The notes: generated by a model not told the origin, from the letters alone. A stretch of 49,919 bases of DNA from a virus (IMGVR_UViG_3300051212_000975:1-49919); one strand, 5' to 3'. Positions 8,282 through 15,829 are shown, numbered from the stretch's first letter. A program made the numbers and translations.

Positions 8282-10417
8282 TTATCTCTTTAGGTATACC
8301 AACATATCATTTTGTAATTGATTATTTTTTGAAATGTTATCTAACAGTGTGTCCATTTTACTTGCTACTAAGTTGATAATTCCACTTTTATCATCATTAG
8401 CAGTTTGATTAAAACTCACGGTGTTTGTTTGATTTATATTATTGACCATTGATGCTGCATATCCACTAAGTAAACTAGCTATATCATCAGACTGAGATAA
8501 TGGATTTTTTCGTTTACTTAATAGCTCGCTAGGTAGATTTTTAAAACTAACTGGTATGCTTTTGCCATCTGGTAACGGTACAACTGCTTGAAGGTCATCA
8601 TTTAAAAATCCATTATATCCCTCAGTAGGCCCTGATGATATACCAAAATTTAAATTATTGGTTGTTGAAAAATCTCCACCACCTGTTCCATTAGCACTGC
8701 CACTTGTTGAAACTGGTGGAGAAAGATTAGGTCTATCACTACCTGTTAATGCCTTTAACCGTTTTTTAAGTGCATCTATTTCTTTTTCTTGTAATTTTAT
8801 TTGTTGATCAACATATGCCTTTTTTACTACGTCTGCTGGTTTACTTAAATCAATACCCAGTGCTTCTAATTTTGTAGTCTGCTCTTTATCTTTTTGCAAA
8901 TCAACAAGCCTGCCCTGCTTCTCTAATAAAATTTTATTAAGTTCACCGGCGTCTTTAAACATATACGGAAAGTCTGCATCTACAACACCTAAATGAGAAA
9001 GTGTTGACATCAAACCTTGGGTTAGTTGATCTAAACCTTTTAACATATACGTAAAAGCTGGATTTACATAATCCGCAATTAATTTTACTAGTGTTTGAAA
9101 TGCAGTTTGTACTTCAAGTTGTGTTTCAATAAGCTTAATTTGTGTTTCTTTGATTCCACCTTCTTTTGGAACCATTTGAGATTCAGTTTGTCGCTTTATA
9201 TTTTTTTCACGTTCAGAGTTAAATTCTTTAGAATTTGAGGCGTTTCGTTCAGCACTTACTTTGGCCTTGTCAGCCATTTCTTTGTTCATTATAACCATTT
9301 CACTACTAGTTTCATTAAATCTATTATTTGCTTCCCTATACCTTTTGTTAAATTCGTTTATATCAATTGTACCTTCTTTATACTGTTTCATCCACTTATA
9401 TATTGAATCACCTGCTACCAAACGCATAGCTTGAGCTTCATCACTTTGTGCTGCAGGACCACGTGCAAATAGATCCATAAAACCTTTTTTGGTATCTTCA
9501 CCAAATGCTTCATCAACTTGAGTTAATCCAGCTAATATTCTAGTTCTAACTTCTTCCTCATCCTTACCTGATTTTTTAGCCTCTTCCCTTATAGACATAT
9601 TAAAGGCATAATCTTTTAGAGCTTCCTGTTGTTTTGCTTTAATTGCTTCAGGAGTTTGACCCGTTAATGCAGCTAACTCCATAAGTTGTTTGCTATAGTT
9701 AAGACTGCGTTCTCTTAATTGAGTTAAATCTTTAGTTCGTATGCCTCCAAGTTTAATTTGCTGTTTAATATAATCAGCTTGATTTTGTGTTATTTCTTTT
9801 TGAGAGTAACCTAACCGTATATAAGCTGCTCTTTGTTCTTTGCTTATTGTGGCAATATCAAAAAAAGTTTTGATTCCCTGCCCTGCAGTAGATCCTAATC
9901 CAGTTAAATCAGTACCTAACCCAGTAGTAATTGACACTAGATCAGTTAATTGATCTCCTAAATACCCTGTGTTTTTAGTAATATCAAATAAGCTATCTGC
10001 TGTTCCCTCACCAGCGTAACCAAATTTAGCTAATGTATCATATGCACTTAAGTACTGATCATTTTGTTTAAAAACAGACCCAACTAAATCACCAACTACT
10101 TCTGTTACAGCACCTAATGCCTTTCCAAGAGTACCAAAATTTGCAAAAATGCCACCAAGTCCTCCGGTGACTTGAGTAACTGTTTGATTATATTTGTTAA
10201 AAGTAACTTCACTGGATGAGATTGCCCTATTGAAGGATACTACCCCACCCTGTATTTGTTTCATTGCAAAACTAGTATTAGAGATACTTTCTGCAGTCAT
10301 CCCTAATGATTTGCCAACCCTTTCAAAAATGCCGGCACTGGCGTTACTCTGCGCGGATAATTTATCCGCAGCGTCCGATAATCTTGCAAGTTCTGCTCTT
10401 AGTTGTGCGTCATCCAA
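8282..10417 (-). CDS. Tape-measure-like tail protein, paralogue without peptidase
   Basis: A 711-residue protein using a TTG start at 10417-10415, chosen because GGAGG (10431-10427) lies 9 nt upstream. The first in-frame TTG at 10435 overlaps that ribosome site, and the nearby ATG is out of frame. Residues about 90-260 align with the next gene: YDTLAKFGYAGEG, GLGTDLTGLG, IRLGYSQKEITQNQADYIK, LMELAALTGQTPEAIKAKQ. A charged helical segment (about 510-560) and a G/S/T-rich linker follow. Next is the AVVPLPDGKSIPV segment, typical of tape-measure C-termini, then a terminal helix shared with the paralogue. It probably acts with the downstream paralogue as tape measure or inner-tube protein. A late-type promoter precedes it and the gp26-type gene diverges from it. 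Confidence 0.72.
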   Translation of the reverse strand: MDDAQLRAELARLSDAADKLSAQSNASAGIFERVGKSLGMTAESISNTSFAMKQIQGGVVSFNRAISSSEVTFNKYNQTVTQVTGGLGGIFANFGTLGKALGAVTEVVGDLVGSVFKQNDQYLSAYDTLAKFGYAGEGTADSLFDITKNTGYLGDQLTDLVSITTGLGTDLTGLGSTAGQGIKTFFDIATISKEQRAAYIRLGYSQKEITQNQADYIKQQIKLGGIRTKDLTQLRERSLNYSKQLMELAALTGQTPEAIKAKQQEALKDYAFNMSIREEAKKSGKDEEEVRTRILAGLTQVDEAFGEDTKKGFMDLFARGPAAQSDEAQAMRLVAGDSIYKWMKQYKEGTIDINEFNKRYREANNRFNETSSEMVIMNKEMADKAKVSAERNASNSKEFNSEREKNIKRQTESQMVPKEGGIKETQIKLIETQLEVQTAFQTLVKLIADYVNPAFTYMLKGLDQLTQGLMSTLSHLGVVDADFPYMFKDAGELNKILLEKQGRLVDLQKDKEQTTKLEALGIDLSKPADVVKKAYVDQQIKLQEKEIDALKKRLKALTGSDRPNLSPPVSTSGSANGTGGGDFSTTNNLNFGISSGPTEGYNGFLNDDLQAVVPLPDGKSIPVSFKNLPSELLSKRKNPLSQSDDIASLLSGYAASMVNNINQTNTVSFNQTANDDKSGIINLVASKMDTLLDNISKNNQLQNDMLVYLKR

Positions 10418-10444
10418 AGAATAATTCCTCCACAAAGAATGGTT

Positions 10445-10451
10445 CTAAATA
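10445..10451 (+). promoter_or_regulatory. Candidate late promoter CTAAATA for the gp26-type gene
   Basis: Plus-strand TCTAAATATC starts about 53 nt before the ATG at 10498. It faces away from the minus-strand box at 10461-10468, giving a divergent pair inside an 80-bp region. Confidence 0.4.
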
Positions 10452-10460
10452 TCATGTTAG

Positions 10461-10468
10461 TATTTAGT
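10461..10468 (-). promoter_or_regulatory. Candidate late promoter ACTAAATA for the tape-measure genes
   Basis: Minus-strand ACTAAATACTAA, identical over 12 bases to the element at the gp20 start. It lies about 44 nt before the TTG start of the 711-residue protein, with the GGAGG ribosome site in between. Confidence 0.45.
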
Positions 10469-10497
10469 TTACTAAAAATCACACTTTTGGAGAAAGT

Positions 10498-11328
10498 ATG
10501 TCAATAGAAAACAACCCGTTAAAACAGTATTTCCGTAGACCAAGCATTTATTTGAAACTCCCAAGCAAGGGAGTAGATTATACCCCAGATATCATTTCGA
10601 TCCCTGACAACGGAGAAATACCAATTTATCCAATGACTGCTATTGATGAAATTACTAGCAAAACCCCTGATAGTTTGTATAATGGAACTGCTGTAGCTGA
10701 TATTATCAGAAGTTGTGTCCCTGCAATACGTGACCCATGGAAAATCAGTAGTACTGACTTAGATGCAATTCTTGTTGCTATTCGTATCGCTACTAACGGA
10801 AATGACATGGATATTGAGACACATTGCCCAAAATGTGATGAAGATTTCAAATATGGTATTAACCTATCTTTTATCCTTAACAACTTTGTAGCAGGAGATT
10901 ATAGCAATCCAATAACTATGGGCGACTTACAAGTTAAGTTTAGGCCATTAAATTATAAAGAATTGACAGAAAATGCGATAAGACAGTTTGAAATACAAAA
11001 AGCATTAACCATGATTACCAATATGGAGGATACTCCTGAACGTGATAAAAAATCAAGTGACCTGTACAAAACCATAGCGTTAAGTACTTTAGATATTATT
11101 GCAAGTACAATAGCATCCATATCAAGCACTGAGTTTACAGTAACCGAAAAGGCGTATATTTTAGATTTCCTACAAAATGCAGACAAAAGAGTTGTTGAGA
11201 AGATCAAAGAGAAAAGCCTTAGCCTTAGAGAAACTACACAGATGAAACCATTACAAGTTAAATGTTCTGGCTGTAGTCATGAGTATGATCAAATGTTTAC
11301 ATTAAACGTTAGTGATTTTTTCGTCTAA
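10498..11328 (+). CDS. 26: gp26-type tail assembly chaperone / baseplate hub subunit (zero-frame product)
   Basis: A 276-residue member of the T4 base-plate gp26 family. Recognisable parts are FRRPSIYLKLPSKG at the N-terminus, GEIPIYPMTAIDEITSKTPD (39-58), NGTAVADIIRSCVPAI, and two distant CxxC pairs, C110/C113 and C256/C259, which probably bind one zinc ion. In T4 gp26 is counted among hub assembly proteins. Position next to the tape-measure genes and the frameshift at its 3' end suggest it is the G-like tail assembly chaperone. The ribosome site TGGAG precedes the ATG. The last sense codons (gat ttt ttc gtc taa) contain a -1 slippery heptamer. Confidence 0.85.
   Translation: MSIENNPLKQYFRRPSIYLKLPSKGVDYTPDIISIPDNGEIPIYPMTAIDEITSKTPDSLYNGTAVADIIRSCVPAIRDPWKISSTDLDAILVAIRIATNGNDMDIETHCPKCDEDFKYGINLSFILNNFVAGDYSNPITMGDLQVKFRPLNYKELTENAIRQFEIQKALTMITNMEDTPERDKKSSDLYKTIALSTLDIIASTIASISSTEFTVTEKAYILDFLQNADKRVVEKIKEKSLSLRETTQMKPLQVKCSGCSHEYDQMFTLNVSDFFV
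11316..11322 (+). promoter_or_regulatory. -1 ribosomal frameshift slippery heptamer T TTT TTC
   Basis: In the zero frame the codons are gaT TTT TTC, the X XXY YYZ form required for simultaneous slippage of both tRNAs. It lies two codons before the zero-frame stop and is followed after a 7-nt spacer by a strong stem-loop. All three standard elements of programmed -1 frameshifting are present. Confidence 0.85.
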
Positions 11329-11552
11329 GGCTTCTATACCTTGACTCCGAAGGTATTGGGAAGCTGATAGACGGAATGGAAAAGGAGTGTAAAGCTATTA
11401 AGAAAAATGCACAAAGAATAGCCTGGTATATGCGCGGGTCAGTTAGTTATACTGATGTATTAAATATGAGTCCTACAGAAATAGCTTCATTAAATGAAAT
11501 CATTGAAGAAAATCTAGAAACAACAAAAAAAACAAACATTCCATTCTTTTAA
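11322..11552 (+). CDS. gp51/T-like extension of the gp26-type protein, made by -1 frameshift
   Basis: After slippage at 11316-11322 translation continues for 76 codons in the -1 frame to TAA at 11550-11552, giving a 351-residue fusion with the preceding gene. The extension reads ...YLDSEGIGKLIDGMEKE, then a basic helix, then IAWYMRGSVSYTDVL, SPTEIASLNEIIEENLE and the end TKKTNIPFF. The WYMRG...SP-x-E...IIEENLE-x-TKKT-x-x-PFF pattern looks like the C-terminal domain of tail assembly chaperones that bind the tape measure (lambda GT is the model). There is no well-placed ribosome site for independent initiation, although ATG at 11376 could give a 58-residue protein. The ratio of short to long product would be set by slippage efficiency. 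Confidence 0.85.
   Translation, partial: RLRLLYLDSEGIGKLIDGMEKECKAIKKNAQRIAWYMRGSVSYTDVLNMSPTEIASLNEIIEENLETTKKTNIPFF
11330..11364 (+). promoter_or_regulatory. Frameshift-stimulating stem-loop
   Basis: GCTTC (11330-11334) pairs with GAAGC (11360-11364) and ATACCTT (11336-11342) with AAGGTAT (11350-11356). A 1/3 internal loop and a 7-nt hairpin loop separate them. It starts 7 nt after the slippery heptamer, within the 5-9 nt usual for -1 frameshifting. Confidence 0.8.
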
Positions 11553-11570
11553 GATGAACTTCGTTCATCT
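11552..11570. repeat. Perfect hairpin at the end of the gp26/gp51 frame
   Basis: AGATGAAC (11552-11559), loop TTC, GTTCATCT (11563-11570), starting at the last base of the stop codon. It lacks a following T-tract. A second inverted pair TAATTCC / GGAATTA encloses about 35 nt and is followed by a TTTTGTTTT stretch near 11620, so the two together may end the plus-strand transcript. Confidence 0.5.
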
Positions 11571-11639
11571 AATTCCTTCGTTATTCACTCACTTCGTTCG
11601 TTCATATACTCGGAATTATTTTGTTTTAGGAAGTATATT

Positions 11640-11975
11640 GCCGATTAGAAGCCATGGTAGTGCTATTCAGCACTACCAATGGTAAAGGTACTTGCCATGA
11701 CCGTCATCCATGTTGTCTGTTCCCCACATAACTAGCCCTTTCGCTGCTATGTGCCACCGGTTGCTCTGTAAGGTTTATTGGGACTGTAGTGAGATTATTC
11801 ATCTCAGCAACGCATGTTACATAGTCGCAAGACAAAGTTAACTATGTACTCATTCAGGGTTCGCTCCACACGATTGCCCTGTCGGTGTTCCCTAGAATCA
11901 CTTCTAGGCATACTCCAGATCCGTCGGCACAGCACTACCTGTACGTTCTCAAGGAGGACCGACAACTCGGTCGTC
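11640..11975 (-). ncRNA. Candidate structured RNA of unknown class
   Basis: This 340-nt stretch has no protein frame and is visibly richer in G and C than its surroundings. It holds seven hairpins. In plus coordinates these are 11957-11972 (6 bp), 11891-11908 (7 bp), 11855-11881 (5-bp end stem), 11819-11847 (7 bp), 11790-11806 (6 bp), 11725-11753 (6 bp) and 11652-11682 (13 bp with one bulge). Read on the minus strand the loops are purine-rich (GTGA, GAAT, GAATA, GTTG, plus an internal GCGAAAG), and GTGA is a GNRA loop, which favours that orientation. It also follows the gp55-gp46 operon in the same direction. Short minus-strand strings resemble group I intron core elements. No tRNA, tmRNA or RNase P signature is seen. 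Confidence 0.6.
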
Positions 11976-11992
11976 TAATTGTTTAAAACTGT

Positions 11993-12562
11993 TTAAATTT
12001 GTATTGTTAAGATTGATTCTTGTGACGTGGTGTCTATTGATTTGCCTGAGTAAGATTTAATGATGTCTTTGTTTTGTGCCATAAATGTGTCAAATTCCAT
12101 AATGTACCAATCACCAAACTTTTTACTTCCATAAAAGAAAAAGTTATCAGTAATCCAAGTTAGTTGGCATTGAACTGCTACATAGCGACCTATGCGATTA
12201 AACTTCATAAACAATATGTTTAAATCACCTGGATCAGCTACAGCTAATAACTGTTCTAACCAACTATCAAGTACTTTATGTTCTCCACTAAGTAACAAAT
12301 GAAATGAAAAATCGCTGTAGAATTTACATTCTGCATTGAATTTTGGAAAACTCTCGCCGGGTACTATATCACCCTTAAAGCTACGAATTTGTCCTTCATG
12401 TAGAATTTGTGTGCGATTTTGATTTTTGCCTCCAATGTAAGCTCCAGATCCAGGTGCACGAATAAAACTTTCGCCGTATAAATCGCTGAGATATTTAGCT
12501 ATCTCTCGCTCAAATCCAGATCCTTTTGCTTTTTGTGGTGAAGGCATGTTTTTACTTATCAT
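11993..12562 (-). CDS. Hjc-like PD-(D/E)XK nuclease, putative Holliday-junction resolvase
   Basis: A 189-residue protein with the Hjc-type arrangement KGSGFEREIAKYL (E18/E20), RAPGSGAYIGG, GDI (D65) and AECK (E78-x-K80). These are the acidic and lysine residues of a metal-dependent PD-(D/E)XK nuclease core. In T4 junction resolution is done by the unrelated gp49, so this may be its functional replacement; RusA/VRR-type repair nuclease activity is an alternative. AAGGA lies only 2 nt before the first ATG. M6 is another possible start but has no better site. It follows the nucleotidase gene by 5 nt in the gp55 operon. The structured RNA candidate begins about 20 nt beyond its stop. Confidence 0.65.
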   Translation of the reverse strand: MISKNMPSPQKAKGSGFEREIAKYLSDLYGESFIRAPGSGAYIGGKNQNRTQILHEGQIRSFKGDIVPGESFPKFNAECKFYSDFSFHLLLSGEHKVLDSWLEQLLAVADPGDLNILFMKFNRIGRYVAVQCQLTWITDNFFFYGSKKFGDWYIMEFDTFMAQNKDIIKSYSGKSIDTTSQESILTIQI

Positions 12563-12567
12563 CGTCC

Positions 12568-13053
12568 TTAGTCTTGTATATTTTTTAATGCTTCTATTGT
12601 GTCGTTAAAATTCTTGTGAAGTATACCAATGCCACCAGCGGCTCGCCATTCTTCTATGTTACTTGTTCTGTCATCTATAAGTATATCGCCAATCTGACAA
12701 TGTTCGTGTTTGTCTTTGCTGTAAGGCCCAAACATAACAGGTATGTTTGGGAAATGTTTCTGTGCCCATAACACCTTATCATAGAATGACCATTGTAAAT
12801 CATTGTTCTTTGGTACTGCGGTTAAAAAGTAAAAATTATATTTGTTCCACGCAAATTCCCGACAAAAATCTACAAGTTCATCTGCATAGGGCGTCTTATC
12901 TAAATCTCTATATAATCTTTCGTTTAGTGCTAATTTATCCCATTTGTCATCAGGATAAATTCCACCGCTTGGTAAAGCACCTATCGCATGAAATGCGTAC
13001 TTGTCAAAATCGGCTACTACGCCGTCCATATCTAAATATAATGTTGATTTCAT
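12568..13053 (-). CDS. HAD-family 5'(3')-deoxyribonucleotidase
   Basis: A 161-residue protein with the HAD nucleophile motif LDMDGVVADF (D8, D10), motif II threonine in FLTAVP and the acidic motif GDILIDDRTSNIEEW. The pattern and length fit the NT5C-like nucleotidases common in T4-like phages, which dephosphorylate (deoxy)nucleoside monophosphates. The likely role is adjusting the nucleotide pool during replication. Its ATG overlaps the gp46 stop by 4 nt (ATGA), so it is translationally coupled. Confidence 0.85.
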   Translation of the reverse strand: MKSTLYLDMDGVVADFDKYAFHAIGALPSGGIYPDDKWDKLALNERLYRDLDKTPYADELVDFCREFAWNKYNFYFLTAVPKNNDLQWSFYDKVLWAQKHFPNIPVMFGPYSKDKHEHCQIGDILIDDRTSNIEEWRAAGGIGILHKNFNDTIEALKNIQD

Positions 13054-14810
13054 TCTACATCCACTGAAGTATTATAACTTGTAAATCCATTTTCTTTAAT
13101 AACTTTTAGTACACTAGGTACACGTCCTGCTAGTTCTTCACGATGACTTACTAACCAAATTGATTTTTGTCGTCTACGTGACATATCTTTTAGAATTGCA
13201 ATACTATTCTCAACTCCCATTGTATCAAGACCGCTATCAATTAATTCGTCAATAAACAATGTGTTGATAGGAATATACAAGTTCTCCCACACATCACGAA
13301 ATGCAAAACTTAATCCTAATATTAATCTATTACGTTCACCACGTGACAAGTTATCAAAATCTAACTCACGACCAAGTTCTGTAATCTCTACACTCAAATC
13401 ATTTAAGAATACAACTTGATGTGGTAATCCTAACTTGTCTAAGTAATTTGTAAGTCTACCATTTAAATAACTTAGATTTTGATCTATGATCTTTTTGCGA
13501 ACAAAACTATCCTTACTAGTTAATAAATCTAACAAGAACTTTTGATGTTCCATAATTCTTGTGAGCACATTTATATTATTAAAATCTATTGTTTGTAGTG
13601 CTTGATTTTCCATCTCTGTTATTTGTTCAGAATATGGATCAGTCTCTTCCGCTTTCTTTCGTATGATATCCTCAAGATTTGTCATTTTGTTTGCATGTTC
13701 AAATGCTTGCTGTTCTGTATCATAGAAACATTTAGGCATTTGTCCTAAATCACCAATGTCTTGTATTTGTCCTAATAGTGTTTCTATTTCTCCACTAGTA
13801 GTCAAAACTTGCAATGCTGATTCCTGCAATGCTTTTTCTTTTCCCGCTAAAACTTCTTCGTGTTTTTCATCATGCATGGTTTGTCCACATGCATAACATT
13901 CGTGTTTCTTTAGTTTTTCAACTTCTAATTTTAGTTTTTCTAATTGCTTTGATTCTTTTCCTAATGCTAGTTCTGCACTTGAAAGCCATTTCTGTAAATC
14001 AGCCTTTTCTTTTACTTTTGTGTTATACACAGCTAGGTCTTTATGCGCTTGCAACTCACTAGCAATGTCTACATCATGCAATTCTAACCATTGAGTCATC
14101 AATGCATTTGTATCAGTTTCATTTTTTTGTTTCCAAAGTGTTTGTCTGCGTTTTAATGAATCAATTTGCTCTTTTACTCTTTTGTTGGCTTCTTCAACCG
14201 CTTTAATTTTAAATTCTTCTTGTTGTATATTGTCTTTAGAATCTTTTATTAATTGTTTGATTGACTCAGCTTTTTCACTTAGTAACGTAATACCTAATAA
14301 TTGCTCAATGATATTACGTTGATCATTTGCCTTCATTGCTAAAAAAGGTTCACTATAAGTATTCAATGCAACAATGTGCTTGAACATGTCTAAACTCATG
14401 TGTATTACTTTCTCAATGGCTATTTGTGTTTCTTTATTTTCACCTTGAGCATCGTCTTTACTTGTCTGTTCATTATTGGTATAGAAGCGTAGAACATTGG
14501 GCTTACGACCACGTTCAATTTTATAGTCAATACCGTTCACACTAAACTCTAGTGTAACCATCATTCCCTTACCATTGGTACGATTGACTAGATTATCTTT
14601 GCGAATGTTATTGATTGGACTACCAAATAATGCATAGCATAGTCCCTGTATTAATGTAGTTTTACCTGTACCATTGCGAGCACCATCACCTCCTAAGTCT
14701 AAGTTTTCACCTAAAATAAGTGTGAGATCGGTACGATCAAAATTTACTGCTTGAGTAACAGCACCTATGCTTAAAAAATTACGTAGGGTTATATTTTTTA
14801 ATTGTATCAT
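13050..14810 (-). CDS. 46: Recombination endonuclease subunit gp46 (SbcC/Rad50-like)
   Basis: A 586-residue SMC-type ATPase. The Walker A motif is GARNGTGKTT (43-52). Two coiled-coil arms flank the zinc-hook CYAC (C305, C308). The ABC signature LSRGE is at 488-492, Walker B TLFIDELIDSGLD at 517-529 and the switch histidine at H556. With gp47 it forms the Mre11/Rad50-type complex that resects DNA ends for recombination-dependent replication and host DNA breakdown. It overlaps gp47 by 4 nt and the nucleotidase gene by 4 nt. Confidence 0.96.
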   Translation of the reverse strand: MIQLKNITLRNFLSIGAVTQAVNFDRTDLTLILGENLDLGGDGARNGTGKTTLIQGLCYALFGSPINNIRKDNLVNRTNGKGMMVTLEFSVNGIDYKIERGRKPNVLRFYTNNEQTSKDDAQGENKETQIAIEKVIHMSLDMFKHIVALNTYSEPFLAMKANDQRNIIEQLLGITLLSEKAESIKQLIKDSKDNIQQEEFKIKAVEEANKRVKEQIDSLKRRQTLWKQKNETDTNALMTQWLELHDVDIASELQAHKDLAVYNTKVKEKADLQKWLSSAELALGKESKQLEKLKLEVEKLKKHECYACGQTMHDEKHEEVLAGKEKALQESALQVLTTSGEIETLLGQIQDIGDLGQMPKCFYDTEQQAFEHANKMTNLEDIIRKKAEETDPYSEQITEMENQALQTIDFNNINVLTRIMEHQKFLLDLLTSKDSFVRKKIIDQNLSYLNGRLTNYLDKLGLPHQVVFLNDLSVEITELGRELDFDNLSRGERNRLILGLSFAFRDVWENLYIPINTLFIDELIDSGLDTMGVENSIAILKDMSRRRQKSIWLVSHREELAGRVPSVLKVIKENGFTSYNTSVDVE

Positions 14811-15823
14811 ATGTTTCTATAAATGTCCAACAATAACTTTTTATCATAAAAGTCACTCTCAATTACACTAATTTGGTCTAACACAATTTGATCAACTGAT
14901 TCAAACTTCAATTCACCAACCGTCACATCATTGTTTAATTGATCAACTTTCATTGGTATTAGTGCCATTTCACGCAATCCATGTTGTGGAATTAATGTTT
15001 CACGAATAAAGTTAGCCTCTTCATAACTTATGTCTATATCTAAATGAACTCTTATATGAGAATCTTTTAGTAATAATCCTTCAGGATTTTCTAATATTTC
15101 ACTTAATTTATAAACACGATATTTAGGTTGACCTGGCCAACTATGAAACTCAGGCTCAGCACCGTACTCAAGTATCATCATACCACGTGCATCGTCACCT
15201 GCATCAGCATAGTTATGTGGGAAAGCATTACCTATATACCATACATTGTTACGTGCTTGACGTTTATGAAAATGCCCGGTGAAAACTTTTTCAAAGCCGT
15301 TCATGTGTACATCATTAAGTTCACCGTGATCTGGCATTTCAACCATAGCATTCATATAGAATCTAGGCAATTCAAAATGTCCGAATAGATATTTGCCACC
15401 TAGTTTTTGTAGTCGCTTCCAATCTTCTTGTACAAGCCAAGGTGCAATTACAACATCCTTTGTTATAAACCAATCATTTACTATTTCAACATTCGGTAAA
15501 TGTTTAGCCCACTCAACACTATGAATATCCCTACGATCCCTGTAATAAAGATCGTGGTTACCAGGAATAAAATAGACCCTATCAAAGTTGTCATTTAATT
15601 TCTCCAATGCTCTAAGACCATATTGCATGGTATGGATATTAATGCTTGCACGATGATGGTTATAATCTCCCAAGAAGAAACAAGTCTCACACCCTTCTTT
15701 CTTTGCTTGAGAGATAAACCAATCTACAAACTTTTCACAGTCTTGGTTGTGCTGTAAACTATTTGATTTTAATCCAAAGTGTATATCTGTAAAGACTGCT
15801 GCCTTCTTAAATAAATTTGTCAT
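14807..15823 (-). CDS. 47: Recombination endonuclease subunit gp47 (SbcD/Mre11-like)
   Basis: A 338-residue calcineurin-type phosphoesterase. Metal-binding motifs appear in order: D13-x-H15 (FTDIHFG), GDYNHH (52-57), PGNHD (87-91), FGHFE near 145, and TGHFHKRQ near 185. It is the nuclease partner of gp46. A well-formed extended -10 promoter (TGCTATAAT) ends 6 nt before the ATG and there is no Shine-Dalgarno sequence. It can therefore be expressed from its own, possibly leaderless, transcript as well as by read-through from gp55. Confidence 0.96.
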   Translation of the reverse strand: MTNLFKKAAVFTDIHFGLKSNSLQHNQDCEKFVDWFISQAKKEGCETCFFLGDYNHHRASINIHTMQYGLRALEKLNDNFDRVYFIPGNHDLYYRDRRDIHSVEWAKHLPNVEIVNDWFITKDVVIAPWLVQEDWKRLQKLGGKYLFGHFELPRFYMNAMVEMPDHGELNDVHMNGFEKVFTGHFHKRQARNNVWYIGNAFPHNYADAGDDARGMMILEYGAEPEFHSWPGQPKYRVYKLSEILENPEGLLLKDSHIRVHLDIDISYEEANFIRETLIPQHGLREMALIPMKVDQLNNDVTVGELKFESVDQIVLDQISVIESDFYDKKLLLDIYRNI

Positions 15824-15829
15824 TTAATC

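Noticed and set aside
10498-11552. Frameshift between gp26 and the downstream frame as a sequencing error
   Set aside because: The slippery heptamer, its phase, the spacer and the stem-loop are all as expected for programmed slippage, and the same layout is known for tail chaperones of other phages.
11640-11975. tRNA, tmRNA or RNase P RNA
   Set aside because: No acceptor/T-arm pair with GTTCGANTC and CCA end, no tmRNA tag frame, and no GAGGAAAGTCC or related RNase P core.
11551-12562. Group I intron splitting the Hjc-like nuclease gene
   Set aside because: The nuclease frame ends normally at 11993 and nothing beyond the RNA candidate continues a nuclease-like protein; sequence past 11600 is the end of the gp26/gp51 frame on the other strand.
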